A DNA stretch of 64,000 nucleotides from Arthrobacter stackebrandtii (GCF_017876675.1 NZ_JAGIOI010000001.1:3038001-3102000), one strand, 5' to 3'; positions 8,346 to 16,073 are shown, numbered from the stretch's first letter. Numbers and translations are program-made. The notes: a model not told the origin generated them from the sequence alone.

Positions 8346-8819
8346 ATGCCCGACGCCGGAGCCTCCCTCCGCGCCCAGGAACTGTTGAGCGTCGGCCAGG
8401 TTGCGCAGCGCGGCGGGGTGAGCGTCTCGGCCCTGCATTTTTACGAACGCCAGGGGCTGATTTTCAGCCGCCGTACCTCGGGTAACCAGCGCCGCTTTGA
8501 ACGCTCGGTGCTGAGGCGCGTGGCCGTGATCCGGGCGGCCCAGCGTGCGGGCATTCCGCTCTCGCTCGTGGTTGACGTCTTTGGTGAGTTGCCGGAGGAG
8601 GGGGTGCCCAGCAAGGCTGACTGGCAGCGCCTGTCCGAGCACTGGCAGACCGAACTTGACGCCCGTATTGCCGCGCTGGAGAAGCTGCGGGGGAGCCTGG
8701 GCGGCTGCATCGGCTGTGGCTGCCTGTCCCTGGAAGAGTGTGGCTTTGTGAATCCCGACGACGCCGTGGCGGGGCAGCGGCCGGGAGCGCGCGCCTTCGA
8801 CGGGATTGACCCGGCCTGA
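8346..8819 (+). CDS. soxR: Redox-sensing MerR-family activator SoxR
   Basis: Cytoplasmic [2Fe-2S] transcription factor that activates target promoters when its cluster is oxidised or nitrosylated by redox-cycling compounds. The 157-aa protein has an N-terminal MerR winged helix (LLSVGQVAQRGGVSVSALHF), a dimerisation helix, and the SoxR-specific cluster motif CIGCGCLSLEEC with cysteines at 121, 124, 126 and 132. That spacing matches Escherichia coli SoxR. The frame is open from 8313, but the ATG at 8346 gives the normal N-terminus. A matching SoxR box lies 1.1 kb downstream at 9922-9941, in front of a flavin reductase. Confidence 0.95.
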   Translation: MPDAGASLRAQELLSVGQVAQRGGVSVSALHFYERQGLIFSRRTSGNQRRFERSVLRRVAVIRAAQRAGIPLSLVVDVFGELPEEGVPSKADWQRLSEHWQTELDARIAALEKLRGSLGGCIGCGCLSLEECGFVNPDDAVAGQRPGARAFDGIDPA

Positions 8820-8846
8820 TTCCACGCCCGCCGGGTGGCCGGAGGC

Positions 8847-9260
8847 CTACGCCGCCGTCGCCAAGATCGCGGCTGCCAGCGAGCCGAACCACACCACGGG
8901 GCTGAACCAGGCGTGGAATATGGTGCGTTTGCCCAGCGCCCCGGACGTGGCCGCCCTGATCGCAGAGAAGTATCCGCGCAACCCCTCGTTGGCTCCGCCC
9001 TGCACCGCGCGTGCCCGGCGCACCATGGCCGCGTCCCCGAATCCGATGAAGACGGTGAGAACGCCGAACCCGACCCAGGCCCACAGTGCGGAGCCCGTCG
9101 TGAGGAATGCCGTCCAGGGTGCGAGGAACCCGACCATGGCGAGTATGTGCGGGAGGATGAGGCCGGCGTCCTGCCCGCCCGCATGGCGCGTCCAGCTCAC
9201 CAGCAACGTCACGCCCACGGCCGCCTGGATCAGCCAGGCGGCAAGCACTGCATATCCCAT
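8847..9260 (-). CDS. Small four-helix membrane protein of unknown function
   Basis: A 137-aa protein with about four hydrophobic segments: MGYAVLAAWLIQAAVGVTLL at the start, two in the middle, and VVWFGSLAAAILATA at the end. I do not recognise a named family with certainty. The frame is open to 9296, but the ATG at 9260 begins directly at the first membrane helix. It is divergently transcribed from a TetR regulator across a 71-bp gap with repeated operator-like motifs, so that regulator probably controls it. An exporter accessory or stress membrane protein is possible; no catalytic motif is visible. Confidence 0.7.
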   Translation of the reverse strand: MGYAVLAAWLIQAAVGVTLLVSWTRHAGGQDAGLILPHILAMVGFLAPWTAFLTTGSALWAWVGFGVLTVFIGFGDAAMVRRARAVQGGANEGLRGYFSAIRAATSGALGKRTIFHAWFSPVVWFGSLAAAILATAA

Positions 9261-9271
9261 ATCGCAAATAT

Positions 9272-9309
9272 TACTACGTTTGCAGTAGAAAAACACTATG
9301 GTTGCAGTA
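9272..9309. promoter_or_regulatory. Repeated TTGCAGTA motifs (candidate TetR operator)
   Basis: TTGCAGTA occurs at 9280-9287 and again at 9302-9309, exactly 22 bp apart (two helical turns). TACT at 9272-9275 forms an inverted partner to the first copy. The block fills the divergent gap between the membrane-protein gene and the TetR gene, where an autorepressor would bind. Confidence 0.45.
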
Positions 9310-9331
9310 TTTTTGTGTTAAGGTTGGCCTC

Positions 9332-9880
9332 ATGGCTTCGACCCGTGACCGCGCGCTGACCGCCGCCATTCGCCTCGTTGGCGGGCAGGGCGTGCGTGCA
9401 CTCACCCATGCCCGCGTTGACGCCGAGGCTGGACTTCCCAAGGGATCGACCTCGAACTGGTTCCGCACCAGGGACGCCCTTGTTGCCGGGGTGATCGTCA
9501 CCATTGCCGAGCAGGAACGGGCCGAGTTGGCAGCGGTGTTGACGTTCGCCCGCACCGCAGACGAGGTCATTGACATCCTTTCCGCCCTGGTTGAGGATGC
9601 CACCGGCACTCACGTCTGCCGCACGCGTGCCAGATATGCCTTGTTTCTGGAAACGGCAGCAACGCCCGACGCCCGGGCGCCGATGCGCACCCAGCGCTCG
9701 ATGTTCGAGGAATGGACGCGGGGCTTGATGTCCACGCTCGGCGCGCGGGACCCGGATGCCGCGGCCCGCGCCATGCTCGCAGTGTGCGCGGGACTTATCG
9801 TCAACCGGCTCACCGTCGCGCCGGAGGGCCCGATCCGCCCCGTAGTTGAGCTTGCCATGCGGGGATGCCTGTCCGCATAG
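9332..9880 (+). CDS. TetR-family transcriptional regulator
   Basis: A 182-aa regulator with an N-terminal TetR helix-turn-helix (about residues 5-50; RALTHARVDAEAGLPKGSTS then NWFRTRDAL) and a helical C-terminal ligand domain. The ATG at 9332 follows an AAGG site; the frame is open a little further upstream without a better start. Its position next to a divergent small membrane protein suggests a local efflux or detoxification switch. The ligand is unknown. Confidence 0.85.
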   Translation: MASTRDRALTAAIRLVGGQGVRALTHARVDAEAGLPKGSTSNWFRTRDALVAGVIVTIAEQERAELAAVLTFARTADEVIDILSALVEDATGTHVCRTRARYALFLETAATPDARAPMRTQRSMFEEWTRGLMSTLGARDPDAAARAMLAVCAGLIVNRLTVAPEGPIRPVVELAMRGCLSA

Positions 9881-9918
9881 CGGTGAGGCGCCTGTGAGCG
9901 GCGTCATGGCTGGGCAAT

Positions 9919-9949
9919 TTGACCTCAACTATGGTTGAGGTTCCAGAGT
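9919..9949 (+). promoter_or_regulatory. SoxR-type promoter: 20-bp dyad in a 19-bp spacer
   Basis: ACCTCAAC (9922-9929), TATG, GTTGAGGT (9934-9941) form a perfect 8-bp inverted repeat containing the CCTCAA/TTGAGG halves of known SoxR boxes. It overlaps TTGACC (9919-9924, -35-like). A 19-bp spacer leads to CAGAGT (9944-9949, weak -10), the over-long spacing typical of MerR-family activated promoters. Confidence 0.75.
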
Positions 9950-10001
9950 CGGTTGAAGATCTTGCCATGCCGGCTGGATGTGGTGAGAGGAAGCAATTGT
10001 C

Positions 10002-10520
10002 ATGACCGTGCAGCGGGGCGCACCCCAACTGACCTCGGATTTCAAGTCAGCGTTTGGCGGGCACCCTGCCGGAGTTGCCGTCATTACCGCAGGCTCTCCC
10101 ACGGGCCCTGTGGGCATCACGGCATCCTCCGTGGCCTCCGTGTCTGCCGAGCCGCCGCTGCTGGCCTTTTCCCTCGCTGCACAGAGCGGATCTGCCGCCG
10201 CGCTGGCGGTCGCCGAAACCGTGGTGGTCCACCTGCTGACAACGGCGGACCTGGAACTGGCCCGGGTCTTTGCCGATTCCCGTTCCGAGCGCTTCACCGG
10301 CACCATGGCCTGGACACGGCTGCCGGGCGGAGAGCCGCTTCTGTCTCACCACGGATTCGCCCTGCGCTGCAAAATCCTCAGCCGCACGCCGGCCGGCGGT
10401 TCGCTCCTGCTCGCAGCCGAGGTGGTGGAGATCGTCACGCCCGAAGCCGCCGGTGAGCCGCTTGTCTACCACAGCCGCAACTTCCACGCGCTCGGCGGGC
10501 ACAGCCTCCTGCTCCGCTGA
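10002..10520 (+). CDS. Flavin reductase family protein (FMN-binding split barrel)
   Basis: A 172-aa NAD(P)H:flavin oxidoreductase-like protein with the family landmarks GHPAGVAVITAG, GITASSVASVSAEPPLLAFS and the C-terminal SRNFHALGGHSLLL. It would reduce FMN/FAD or carry FMN for a partner monooxygenase, in the cytoplasm. A GAGAGGAAG ribosome-binding site precedes the ATG. No monooxygenase is adjacent. The SoxR box about 60 bp upstream places it in the SoxR response, where actinobacterial SoxR targets commonly include flavin/quinone reductases. Confidence 0.87.
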   Translation: MTVQRGAPQLTSDFKSAFGGHPAGVAVITAGSPTGPVGITASSVASVSAEPPLLAFSLAAQSGSAAALAVAETVVVHLLTTADLELARVFADSRSERFTGTMAWTRLPGGEPLLSHHGFALRCKILSRTPAGGSLLLAAEVVEIVTPEAAGEPLVYHSRNFHALGGHSLLLR

Positions 10521-10629
10521 CGCTGTCCCGGGGCCATGGCATCTCCCAGCGGATTGCCAGCCTCTATTCATGTGGCAGCCACCGCGCTTCCGCATCCGGC
10601 TGCAGGTGCTCATGTACACTGAAAATCCT

Positions 10630-10845
10630 ATGGAAAGTAAATCTAGGGGCCGGCGCAACGGCTTGCGGAACACCACGGTGTCCACCTGCAGCAGCGTTGC
10701 ACATGCCGGCAAATCCCGCACACATGACCACAGTTCTTCAACCCCCGAAGTGGCCGGCCCCGGCGCCGACCACCCTCCGCCGGCGGCCAACCCCCGCTGC
10801 AGCCAGGCCGCCGACCGGCCCTGCAGCCCGACGGGGGTGTTGTAA
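10630..10845 (+). CDS. Candidate leader peptide upstream of CNNM exporter
   Basis: A 71-codon ORF begins with ATG about 10 nt after the TACACT box, so it could be translated from a leaderless message. Its TAA abuts the ATG of the CNNM gene (TAAATG). The peptide is Ser/Pro/His-rich, with a Pro cluster HPPPAANP and three cysteines, and resembles no protein I know. Because high GC opens frames by chance, this may be spurious. Its exact abutment to the next start and its overlap with the hairpin are the reasons to list it as a possible regulatory leader. Confidence 0.3.
   Translation: MESKSRGRRNGLRNTTVSTCSSVAHAGKSRTHDHSSSTPEVAGPGADHPPPAANPRCSQAADRPCSPTGVL
10791..10837 (+). promoter_or_regulatory. 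Hairpin covering the CNNM translation start region
   Basis: CCCCCG (10791-10796) pairs with CGGGGG (10832-10837). CTGCAG (10797-10802) pairs with CTGCAG (10821-10826), and GGCC pairs with GGCC inside. The 3' arm holds the only G-rich stretch before the ATG at 10846, so the fold could hide the ribosome-binding site. Confidence 0.45.
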
Positions 10846-12192
10846 ATGGAATGGCTGCTCCTAGCCGCAGGCCTCCTGCTCATCCTTGGCACGGGATTCT
10901 TTGTTGCCGTTGAATTCGCCCTCGTGGCCCTGGACCAGTCAAAGGTCCAGCGCGCCGTCAACGAGGGTGACAAGGGCGCAGTTCCCCTCCTCCGCTGCCT
11001 GAAATCCCTCTCCACCCAGCTCTCCAGCTGCCAGCTTGGCATCACGTTGACCACGCTGCTTACCGGCTTCCTGATGGAACCGTCGCTGGGTGTCCTGCTG
11101 GCAGGACCGCTCAGCTCCCTGGGAGTGCCCGAGCCCGCAGTCGCCGGCATCGCCCTGGTCCTGGCCATGGTCATCGCCACCCTGCTGTCCATGCTGATCG
11201 GGGAACTCGTTCCCAAAAACATGGCGATCGCCAAGTCCTTTGAAATCGGCAAGGCGCTGGCCCGGCCGCAACTCATCTTCACCGCCGTTTTCAAGCCCGC
11301 CATTGTGGTGCTCAACGGCTTCTCCAACAAGGTGCTGCACCTGTTCGGCATGGAAGCCAAGGAAGAAATATCAGGCGCCCGCTCGCCGTCGGAATTGGCC
11401 TCACTGGTGCGCCGCTCAGCCGCCATGGGCACCTTGGACGAGGGGACCGCAACCTTTGTGGCCCGCACCCTGAGCTTTTCCGAGCGCACCGCGGCCGACG
11501 TCATGACGCCGCGAACCCGCGTGGAAACCATTGAAAGCACCAGGTCGGTCATGGAAATCATTGACGCCGCCCGGCGCACCGGATACTCGCGCTTCCCCGT
11601 CATTGGCGAATCGGCGGACCAGATCCTGGGCGTCGTGCACCTGAAGAAGGCCGTCTCCATCCCGTTCCACAAGCGGCAGGACATCGAGGTGGGCGCCATC
11701 ATGACAGATGTGCTGCGCGTGCCCGAAACCGTCCACCTGGACGCACTGATCCTGGAATTGCGAGAAGGCAACTTGCAGATGGCCGTGGTCCAGGACGAAT
11801 ACGGCGGCACTGCCGGCGTCGCCACCCTGGAGGACCTTGTGGAGGAAATTGTGGGAGAAGTGGCCGACGAGCACGACCGCGCCAAGCCCGGCATCCTGCT
11901 GGCCGCCGACGGCACCTGGTTCTTCCCCGGCCTCATGCGTCCCGACGAGGTGTCCGAACGCATCGGCCCGCTCAACGTCCCCGACGAGGCAGGCTATGAA
12001 ACGGTGGGCGGCTTCATGATGGCCGAACTGGGCCGCATCGCAGCGGTTGGTGACACGGTCGACGTCGAAGGTGGCACCCTGGTTGTTGACCGCGTGGACC
12101 GGCGCCGTATTGACCGGATCCACTTCATCGCGGCGCCGGCGGCCGATGCCGGCGATGCAGGCACACCTGCTGAAGGCGGTGATTCCCGATGA
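10846..12192 (+). CDS. CNNM/CorC-family divalent cation transporter (hemolysin-like), full length
   Basis: Membrane protein (448 aa) of the family whose characterised members move Mg2+ (and Co2+) out of cells. The N-terminal DUF21/CNNM transmembrane domain spans about residues 1-190, including the conserved IGELVPKNMA segment. A Bateman pair of CBS domains follows (about 205-345, MTPRTRVETIE and IMTDVLRV), with the characteristic QDEYGGTAGVATLEDLVEE. A C-terminal CorC/HlyC domain ends the protein. The next gene, a shorter paralogue, overlaps it by 4 bp, so the two may act as a pair. Translation start may be controlled by the upstream hairpin. Confidence 0.9.
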   Translation: MEWLLLAAGLLLILGTGFFVAVEFALVALDQSKVQRAVNEGDKGAVPLLRCLKSLSTQLSSCQLGITLTTLLTGFLMEPSLGVLLAGPLSSLGVPEPAVAGIALVLAMVIATLLSMLIGELVPKNMAIAKSFEIGKALARPQLIFTAVFKPAIVVLNGFSNKVLHLFGMEAKEEISGARSPSELASLVRRSAAMGTLDEGTATFVARTLSFSERTAADVMTPRTRVETIESTRSVMEIIDAARRTGYSRFPVIGESADQILGVVHLKKAVSIPFHKRQDIEVGAIMTDVLRVPETVHLDALILELREGNLQMAVVQDEYGGTAGVATLEDLVEEIVGEVADEHDRAKPGILLAADGTWFFPGLMRPDEVSERIGPLNVPDEAGYETVGGFMMAELGRIAAVGDTVDVEGGTLVVDRVDRRRIDRIHFIAAPAADAGDAGTPAEGGDSR

Positions 12193-13247
12193 GCCCGTGG
12201 GCCGGAATTGCCTGGCTGGTGGTGCTGCTGTTGGGCAACGCGTTCTTTGTTGCCGCGGAATTTGCCGTCATGACGGCCCGGCGGAGCCAGATTGAACCCC
12301 TCGCCGACGCCGGATCCAAGCGTGCCAAGATCACTCTTGGCGCCATGGAAAACGTCTCCCTCATGCTGGCCTGTTCACAGCTGGGCATCACCGTGTGTTC
12401 GCTGCTGATCCTGAACGTGGCCGAACCTGCCATCCACCACCTGCTTTCGGCACCGCTGCACGCGGTGGGCGTCCAGGACAACGTGGCGGCACCGGTCGCC
12501 TTCGTGCTGACCCTGGCGCTCGTGACGTTCCTGCACGTGACCTTCGGCGAAATGGTGCCCAAGAACATGAGCGTCTCCGCGGCGGACAAGGCGGCGCTGC
12601 TGCTGGCCCCGCCGCTGGTGCTGGTCTCGAAGGTGGTGCGCCCCCTGATCGTGGCGCTGAACTGGAGTGCCAACCACATTGTGCGCCTGTTCGGCATCCA
12701 GCCCACGGACGAGGTCTCCTCAACGTTCACCCTCGAAGAGGTGCAGTCCATTGTGGAGGAATCGACCCGCAGCGGCCTGGTGGACGACCAGACGGGCCTC
12801 ATCACCGGCGCCCTGGAGTTCTCCTCGCAAACCGCCAAGGGCATCATGGTGCCGCTGGCCGGGCTGGTCACGCTGCCGCCGGAGGCAACCCCCGTTGACT
12901 TCGAGCACATGGTGGGCAAGACCGGGTTTTCCCGGGTTGTCTTTGCCGACTCCGAAGGGACGCTGCTGGGGTACCTGCACCTGAAAGACGTGTTGCGGAT
13001 CCCGCTGGACCGGTACCAGATGCCGATCGGCGAGGGGCGCGTGCGCTCCATGGTGAACCTGCATGCCGACGAGGAAATCGAGGATGTGCTGGCCACGATG
13101 CAGCAGACCGGAACCCACATGGCCCGGGTCATCGACGGCAATGAGGACACCCTGGGTGTCATCTTCCTGGAAGATGTCATTGAGCAGCTGGTGGGTGAGA
13201 TCCGCGACGCCACCCAGACCAATGTGCAGGAGCGCCGCAAGGCCTGA
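12189..13247 (+). CDS. CNNM-family transporter paralogue lacking the CorC domain
   Basis: Second CNNM-type membrane protein (352 aa) starting in an ATGA overlap with the first. It has the DUF21 membrane domain (with FGEMVPKNMS) and two CBS domains, ending shortly after FLEDVIEQLVGEI. It therefore lacks the C-terminal CorC/HlyC domain found in the first copy. Tandem pairs of a long and a short CNNM protein are seen in other actinobacteria. A heteromeric Mg2+/Co2+ exporter is a reasonable inference, not shown. Confidence 0.88.
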   Translation: MSPWAGIAWLVVLLLGNAFFVAAEFAVMTARRSQIEPLADAGSKRAKITLGAMENVSLMLACSQLGITVCSLLILNVAEPAIHHLLSAPLHAVGVQDNVAAPVAFVLTLALVTFLHVTFGEMVPKNMSVSAADKAALLLAPPLVLVSKVVRPLIVALNWSANHIVRLFGIQPTDEVSSTFTLEEVQSIVEESTRSGLVDDQTGLITGALEFSSQTAKGIMVPLAGLVTLPPEATPVDFEHMVGKTGFSRVVFADSEGTLLGYLHLKDVLRIPLDRYQMPIGEGRVRSMVNLHADEEIEDVLATMQQTGTHMARVIDGNEDTLGVIFLEDVIEQLVGEIRDATQTNVQERRKA

Positions 13248-13291
13248 TGCTTCTTCAGGGGCCCCACTTCGGAGGGCGCCCCGGGGCTTGA

Positions 13292-13306
13292 TGCGAATGA
13301 TTCCCA
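13292..13306. promoter_or_regulatory. Zur/Fur-like box 1
   Basis: TGCGAATGATTCCCA is a 7-1-7 palindrome (6 of 7 pairs) centred on AATGATT. It fits the TGaaAATGATTttCA pattern described for Zur in actinobacteria, with changes at the third and fourth positions of each half. It lies 60 bp before the metal-binding protein gene. Confidence 0.6.
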
Positions 13307-13326
13307 ATATGCGTTATGCTGGTTCT

Positions 13327-13347
13327 TATTAGAAACAGTTCTCAATA
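13327..13347. promoter_or_regulatory. Zur/Fur-like box 2
   Basis: TATTAGAAACAGTTCTCAATA is a 21-bp imperfect palindrome with TATT/AATA ends and GAA/TTC inner halves. It is centred about 38 bp downstream of box 1 and 19 bp before the start codon of the metal importer's binding protein. Confidence 0.55.
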
Positions 13348-13365
13348 GCGCCACAAAGGAATCAC

Positions 13366-14304
13366 ATGTCACAATCCCGCCGTTCACTGCTCATTCTGGG
13401 CGCAAGCCTCGCCGCCACCCTGACCCTGGCGGCGTGCGGTGGCGGCGGGACTGCGGCAGGCTCCGGGCAGGGCGGTGCCGTGCAGGACGGCGCCGTCCCG
13501 GTCGTTGCCTCCACCAACGTCTATGGCGACATCGCCAAGGAAATCGGCGGAGAGCATGTCAGCGTCCACTCCATCATCAGCAAGGCCGGCGCCGACCCGC
13601 ACGGCTACGAAGCCAACGCCCAGGACAAGCTGGCCGTGTCCAAGGCCGTGATCGGCATTGAAAACGGCGGCGGCTACGACGACTTCTTCAGCCAGCTGTC
13701 CAAGGGGCTGCTGACCGACGCGGAGATCGTGAACGTCAGCTCACTGTCGGGTCTTGACACTGGCGCGGACTTCAACGAACACGTCTGGTACTCCCTGCCC
13801 ACCATGGCTAAGCTGGCCGACGAACTTGCCGCCCGCTTCAGCGCCGAACTGCCCGCAGAGAAGGCCTCCTTCACCGCCCAGGCTGAGTCGTTCAAGGCCA
13901 AGCTGGACGTCCTCGACACGCGCCTCGCAGCACTCCACAAGACCCCGCGCACCGTGGCCATGACCGAGCCCGCGCCCGCGTACCTGCTGGAGCAGGCCGG
14001 CTTCAGCAACACCACGCCGGAAGAGTTCACCCAGGCGGTGGAAAACGGCAGCGACGCCCCGGCCTCCGTGGTCACCGCACTCAAGGAGCAGCTGGCTTCC
14101 GGGACCGTGGACCTGCTCGCCTACAACCAGCAGACTGAGAGCCCGCAGACCGAGGAAGTCAAGGCTGCCGCCGAGGCAGCCGGGGTCCCCGTGGCCGACT
14201 TCTCTGAAACCCTTCCCCCGGGCTCAAGCTACCTCGACTGGATGGGCGCCAACATCTCGTCGCTGGAGAAGGCCGCCGCGCTGGTGAAGGCCGGCTCCCG
14301 GTGA
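13366..14304 (+). CDS. znuA: Metal ABC transporter substrate-binding lipoprotein (cluster 9, ZnuA-like)
   Basis: Cell-surface metal-binding lipoprotein (312 aa) with lipobox LAAC at Cys24. Metal-ligand positions visible are the histidine of ADPHGYE, the histidine of FNEHVWY, and a glutamate in AMTEPAPAYL where zinc-type ZnuA has histidine. There is no His-rich loop. The Glu third ligand is the Mn/Fe (PsaA/MntC) pattern, while the upstream boxes look Zur-like, so zinc versus manganese is undecided. An AAAGGA site precedes the ATG. The gene opens a three-gene operon in which each start overlaps the previous stop. Confidence 0.85.
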   Translation: MSQSRRSLLILGASLAATLTLAACGGGGTAAGSGQGGAVQDGAVPVVASTNVYGDIAKEIGGEHVSVHSIISKAGADPHGYEANAQDKLAVSKAVIGIENGGGYDDFFSQLSKGLLTDAEIVNVSSLSGLDTGADFNEHVWYSLPTMAKLADELAARFSAELPAEKASFTAQAESFKAKLDVLDTRLAALHKTPRTVAMTEPAPAYLLEQAGFSNTTPEEFTQAVENGSDAPASVVTALKEQLASGTVDLLAYNQQTESPQTEEVKAAAEAAGVPVADFSETLPPGSSYLDWMGANISSLEKAAALVKAGSR

Positions 14305-15107
14305 ACGCCCCGCCCATCATCAGCCTCAAGCGCGCCACCCTCAAATATGGCAGCCGCACGCTCTGGCAGGACTTGAACCTTGAGGTCCTCCCCGGCGAAT
14401 TCCTGGCCGTCCTCGGTGCCAACGGCAGCGGCAAGACGAGCTTCCTGAAGATCCTGCTGGGCCAGGCCCCCCTGAGCGCAGGGCAGGTGATGCTCGACGG
14501 CGCACCCGCCGGGCGCGGCAGCCGCACCATCGGCTATGTCCCCCAGCAAAAAGGATTTCCCGCGGACACCGCCCTGCGGGCCCGCGACCTCGTGGGCCTG
14601 GGCGTGGACGGGCACAAGTGGGGCATCCGGCTGCGCGGCAAGGCCTACCGGCAGCGCGTGGACGAGCTGCTGGAACAGGTTGGCGCCGCCAGCTACGGCA
14701 AGATTCCCGTGGGCATGCTCTCCGGCGGCGAGCAGCAAAGGCTGCGGATCGCCCAGGCCATCGCCTCCCGCCCCAAGGTGCTCCTGTGCGACGAGCCGTT
14801 GCTTTCCCTGGACCTGAACCACCAAAAGGAAGTCAGCGCACTGGTGGGCCGGCAGGCCAAAGGCAACGGGACCGCCGTCGTCTTTGTCACACATGAGATC
14901 AACCCGATCCTGGACCATGTGGACAGGGTGCTGTATCTGGCCGGCGGGCGTTTCATGCTGGGCACGCCGTCGGAGGTCATGCGGACCGAGGTGCTCTCTG
15001 AACTGTACGGGACGCGGGTGGAAGTGCTGGAGATGGACGGCCGGCTGGTGGTCGTCGGCACGCCTGACGCGGTCTTCGACGGGCACGCCGGGGAGGTTGC
15101 GGCATGA
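14301..15107 (+). CDS. znuC: Metal ABC transporter ATP-binding protein
   Basis: Cytoplasmic ATPase (268 aa) energising uptake of zinc or another divalent metal. Walker A GANGSGKT is at residues 39-46, followed by a PQQKG Q-loop, signature LSGGEQQRLRIAQA, Walker B VLLCDEP with the catalytic Glu intact, and the H-loop VTHE. The GTG start overlaps the binding-protein stop by 4 nt, and its own stop overlaps the permease start by 4 nt. The complete, tightly coupled cassette indicates a functional importer. Confidence 0.92.
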   Translation: MNAPPIISLKRATLKYGSRTLWQDLNLEVLPGEFLAVLGANGSGKTSFLKILLGQAPLSAGQVMLDGAPAGRGSRTIGYVPQQKGFPADTALRARDLVGLGVDGHKWGIRLRGKAYRQRVDELLEQVGAASYGKIPVGMLSGGEQQRLRIAQAIASRPKVLLCDEPLLSLDLNHQKEVSALVGRQAKGNGTAVVFVTHEINPILDHVDRVLYLAGGRFMLGTPSEVMRTEVLSELYGTRVEVLEMDGRLVVVGTPDAVFDGHAGEVAA

Positions 15108-15979
15108 ACTGGGCCGACTTCGCCAACGCCGTCTTCAACTTTTCCAACTACGCCGAATTGCTGCCGCTGTTCCGCGACACGCTGCTGGCCGGGGCCATCC
15201 TGGGTGTTGTGGGCGGGCTGATCGGCACGTTCGTCATGATGCGCGACCTCGCCTTCGCCGTGCACGGCATCGCCGAGCTCTCCTTCGCAGGGGCCGCCTT
15301 TGCGCTGCTCATCGGCGCCGACGTCATCTTCGGCTCGCTCGTGGGCTCCATCCTGGCGGCGCTGCTGCTCGGCGCCATGGGGGTGCGGGCCCGGGAGAAA
15401 AACTCCGTCATTGGCGTCATCATGCCGTTTGGCCTGGGCTTGGGCATCCTGTTCCTCTCGCTCTATGAGGGGCGCTCCGCCAACAAGTTCGGGCTGCTAA
15501 CGGGGCAGATCGTGTCCGTGGATTCCACGCAGCTTTCGGTGCTGGGCGGAACGGCGCTGGTGGTGGTCGCGGGGCTGGCACTGATCTGGCGGCCGCTGAC
15601 CTTTGCCAGCGTCGACCCCGACATCGCCACGGCGCGCGGCGTCCCGGTGCGCACGCTGTCGCTCGCGTTCATGTTCCTGCTGGGCATTGCCGTGGCGCTG
15701 TCCATCCAGGTGGTGGGTGCGCTGCTGGTGCTGGCCCTGCTGATTACGCCCGCGGCCGCCGCCCTGCAGGTCACGGCCGCGCCCCGCATGGTGGTGCTGC
15801 TCAGCGTGGCGTTCGCCATGGTGGCCACCGTTGGCGGGATCATGCTGGCCCTGGGCGGCAGCATCCCGATCAGCCCCTACGTCACCACGCTGTCGTTCGC
15901 CATCTACGTGGTGTGCCGGGGCATCGGAGCGTGGCGCCGACGCCGCGGCTGGGCGCAGCGGCCCGCCCTGGCGGCGTAG
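15104..15979 (+). CDS. znuB: Metal ABC transporter permease
   Basis: Integral membrane permease (291 aa) of the ABC-3 (ZnuB/TroC) family with 7-9 hydrophobic segments. It carries the family features FRDTLLAGAILGVVGGLIG near the N-terminus, LAFAVHGIAELSFAGAA, and VGALLVLALLITPAAAA late in the protein. It begins in an ATGA overlap with the ATPase gene. The metal is probably zinc or manganese; see the binding-protein entry. Confidence 0.92.
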   Translation: MNWADFANAVFNFSNYAELLPLFRDTLLAGAILGVVGGLIGTFVMMRDLAFAVHGIAELSFAGAAFALLIGADVIFGSLVGSILAALLLGAMGVRAREKNSVIGVIMPFGLGLGILFLSLYEGRSANKFGLLTGQIVSVDSTQLSVLGGTALVVVAGLALIWRPLTFASVDPDIATARGVPVRTLSLAFMFLLGIAVALSIQVVGALLVLALLITPAAAALQVTAAPRMVVLLSVAFAMVATVGGIMLALGGSIPISPYVTTLSFAIYVVCRGIGAWRRRRGWAQRPALAA

Positions 15980-16073
15980 CCGGCCGGTTCCGGACACGGG
16001 CGCACCACTCGTGCTGACTTCTGCGTATGGGTTCGGGGTTGGCCCGGCGCCCTTCCCGGTCTAGCGTTGAGGC

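Larger units (their letters stand above)
10521..10845 (+). promoter_or_regulatory. Long leader of the CNNM operon
   Basis: This 325-bp stretch lacks a recognisable gene apart from a short candidate leader ORF (10630-10845). A -10-like TACACT (10615-10620) has no good -35. The distal part folds into a strong hairpin (10791-10837) ending 8 nt before the CNNM start codon. I looked for Mg (M-box) and Mn (yybP-ykoY) riboswitch cores and did not find them. Confidence 0.45.

Noticed and set aside
10600-10720. M-box or yybP-ykoY riboswitch upstream of the CNNM gene
   Set aside because: None of the conserved core sequences of either riboswitch could be matched by eye; kept only as an unclassified leader.
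10047-11975. A 642-codon open frame antisense to the flavin reductase and first CNNM gene
   Set aside because: It is an antisense shadow in high-GC DNA, with Ser/Arg/Thr-rich composition and no family resemblance; the plus-strand genes explain the region.
12125-13387. A 420-codon open frame antisense to the second CNNM gene
   Set aside because: Shadow frame; Ser/Arg/Thr composition typical of such artefacts.
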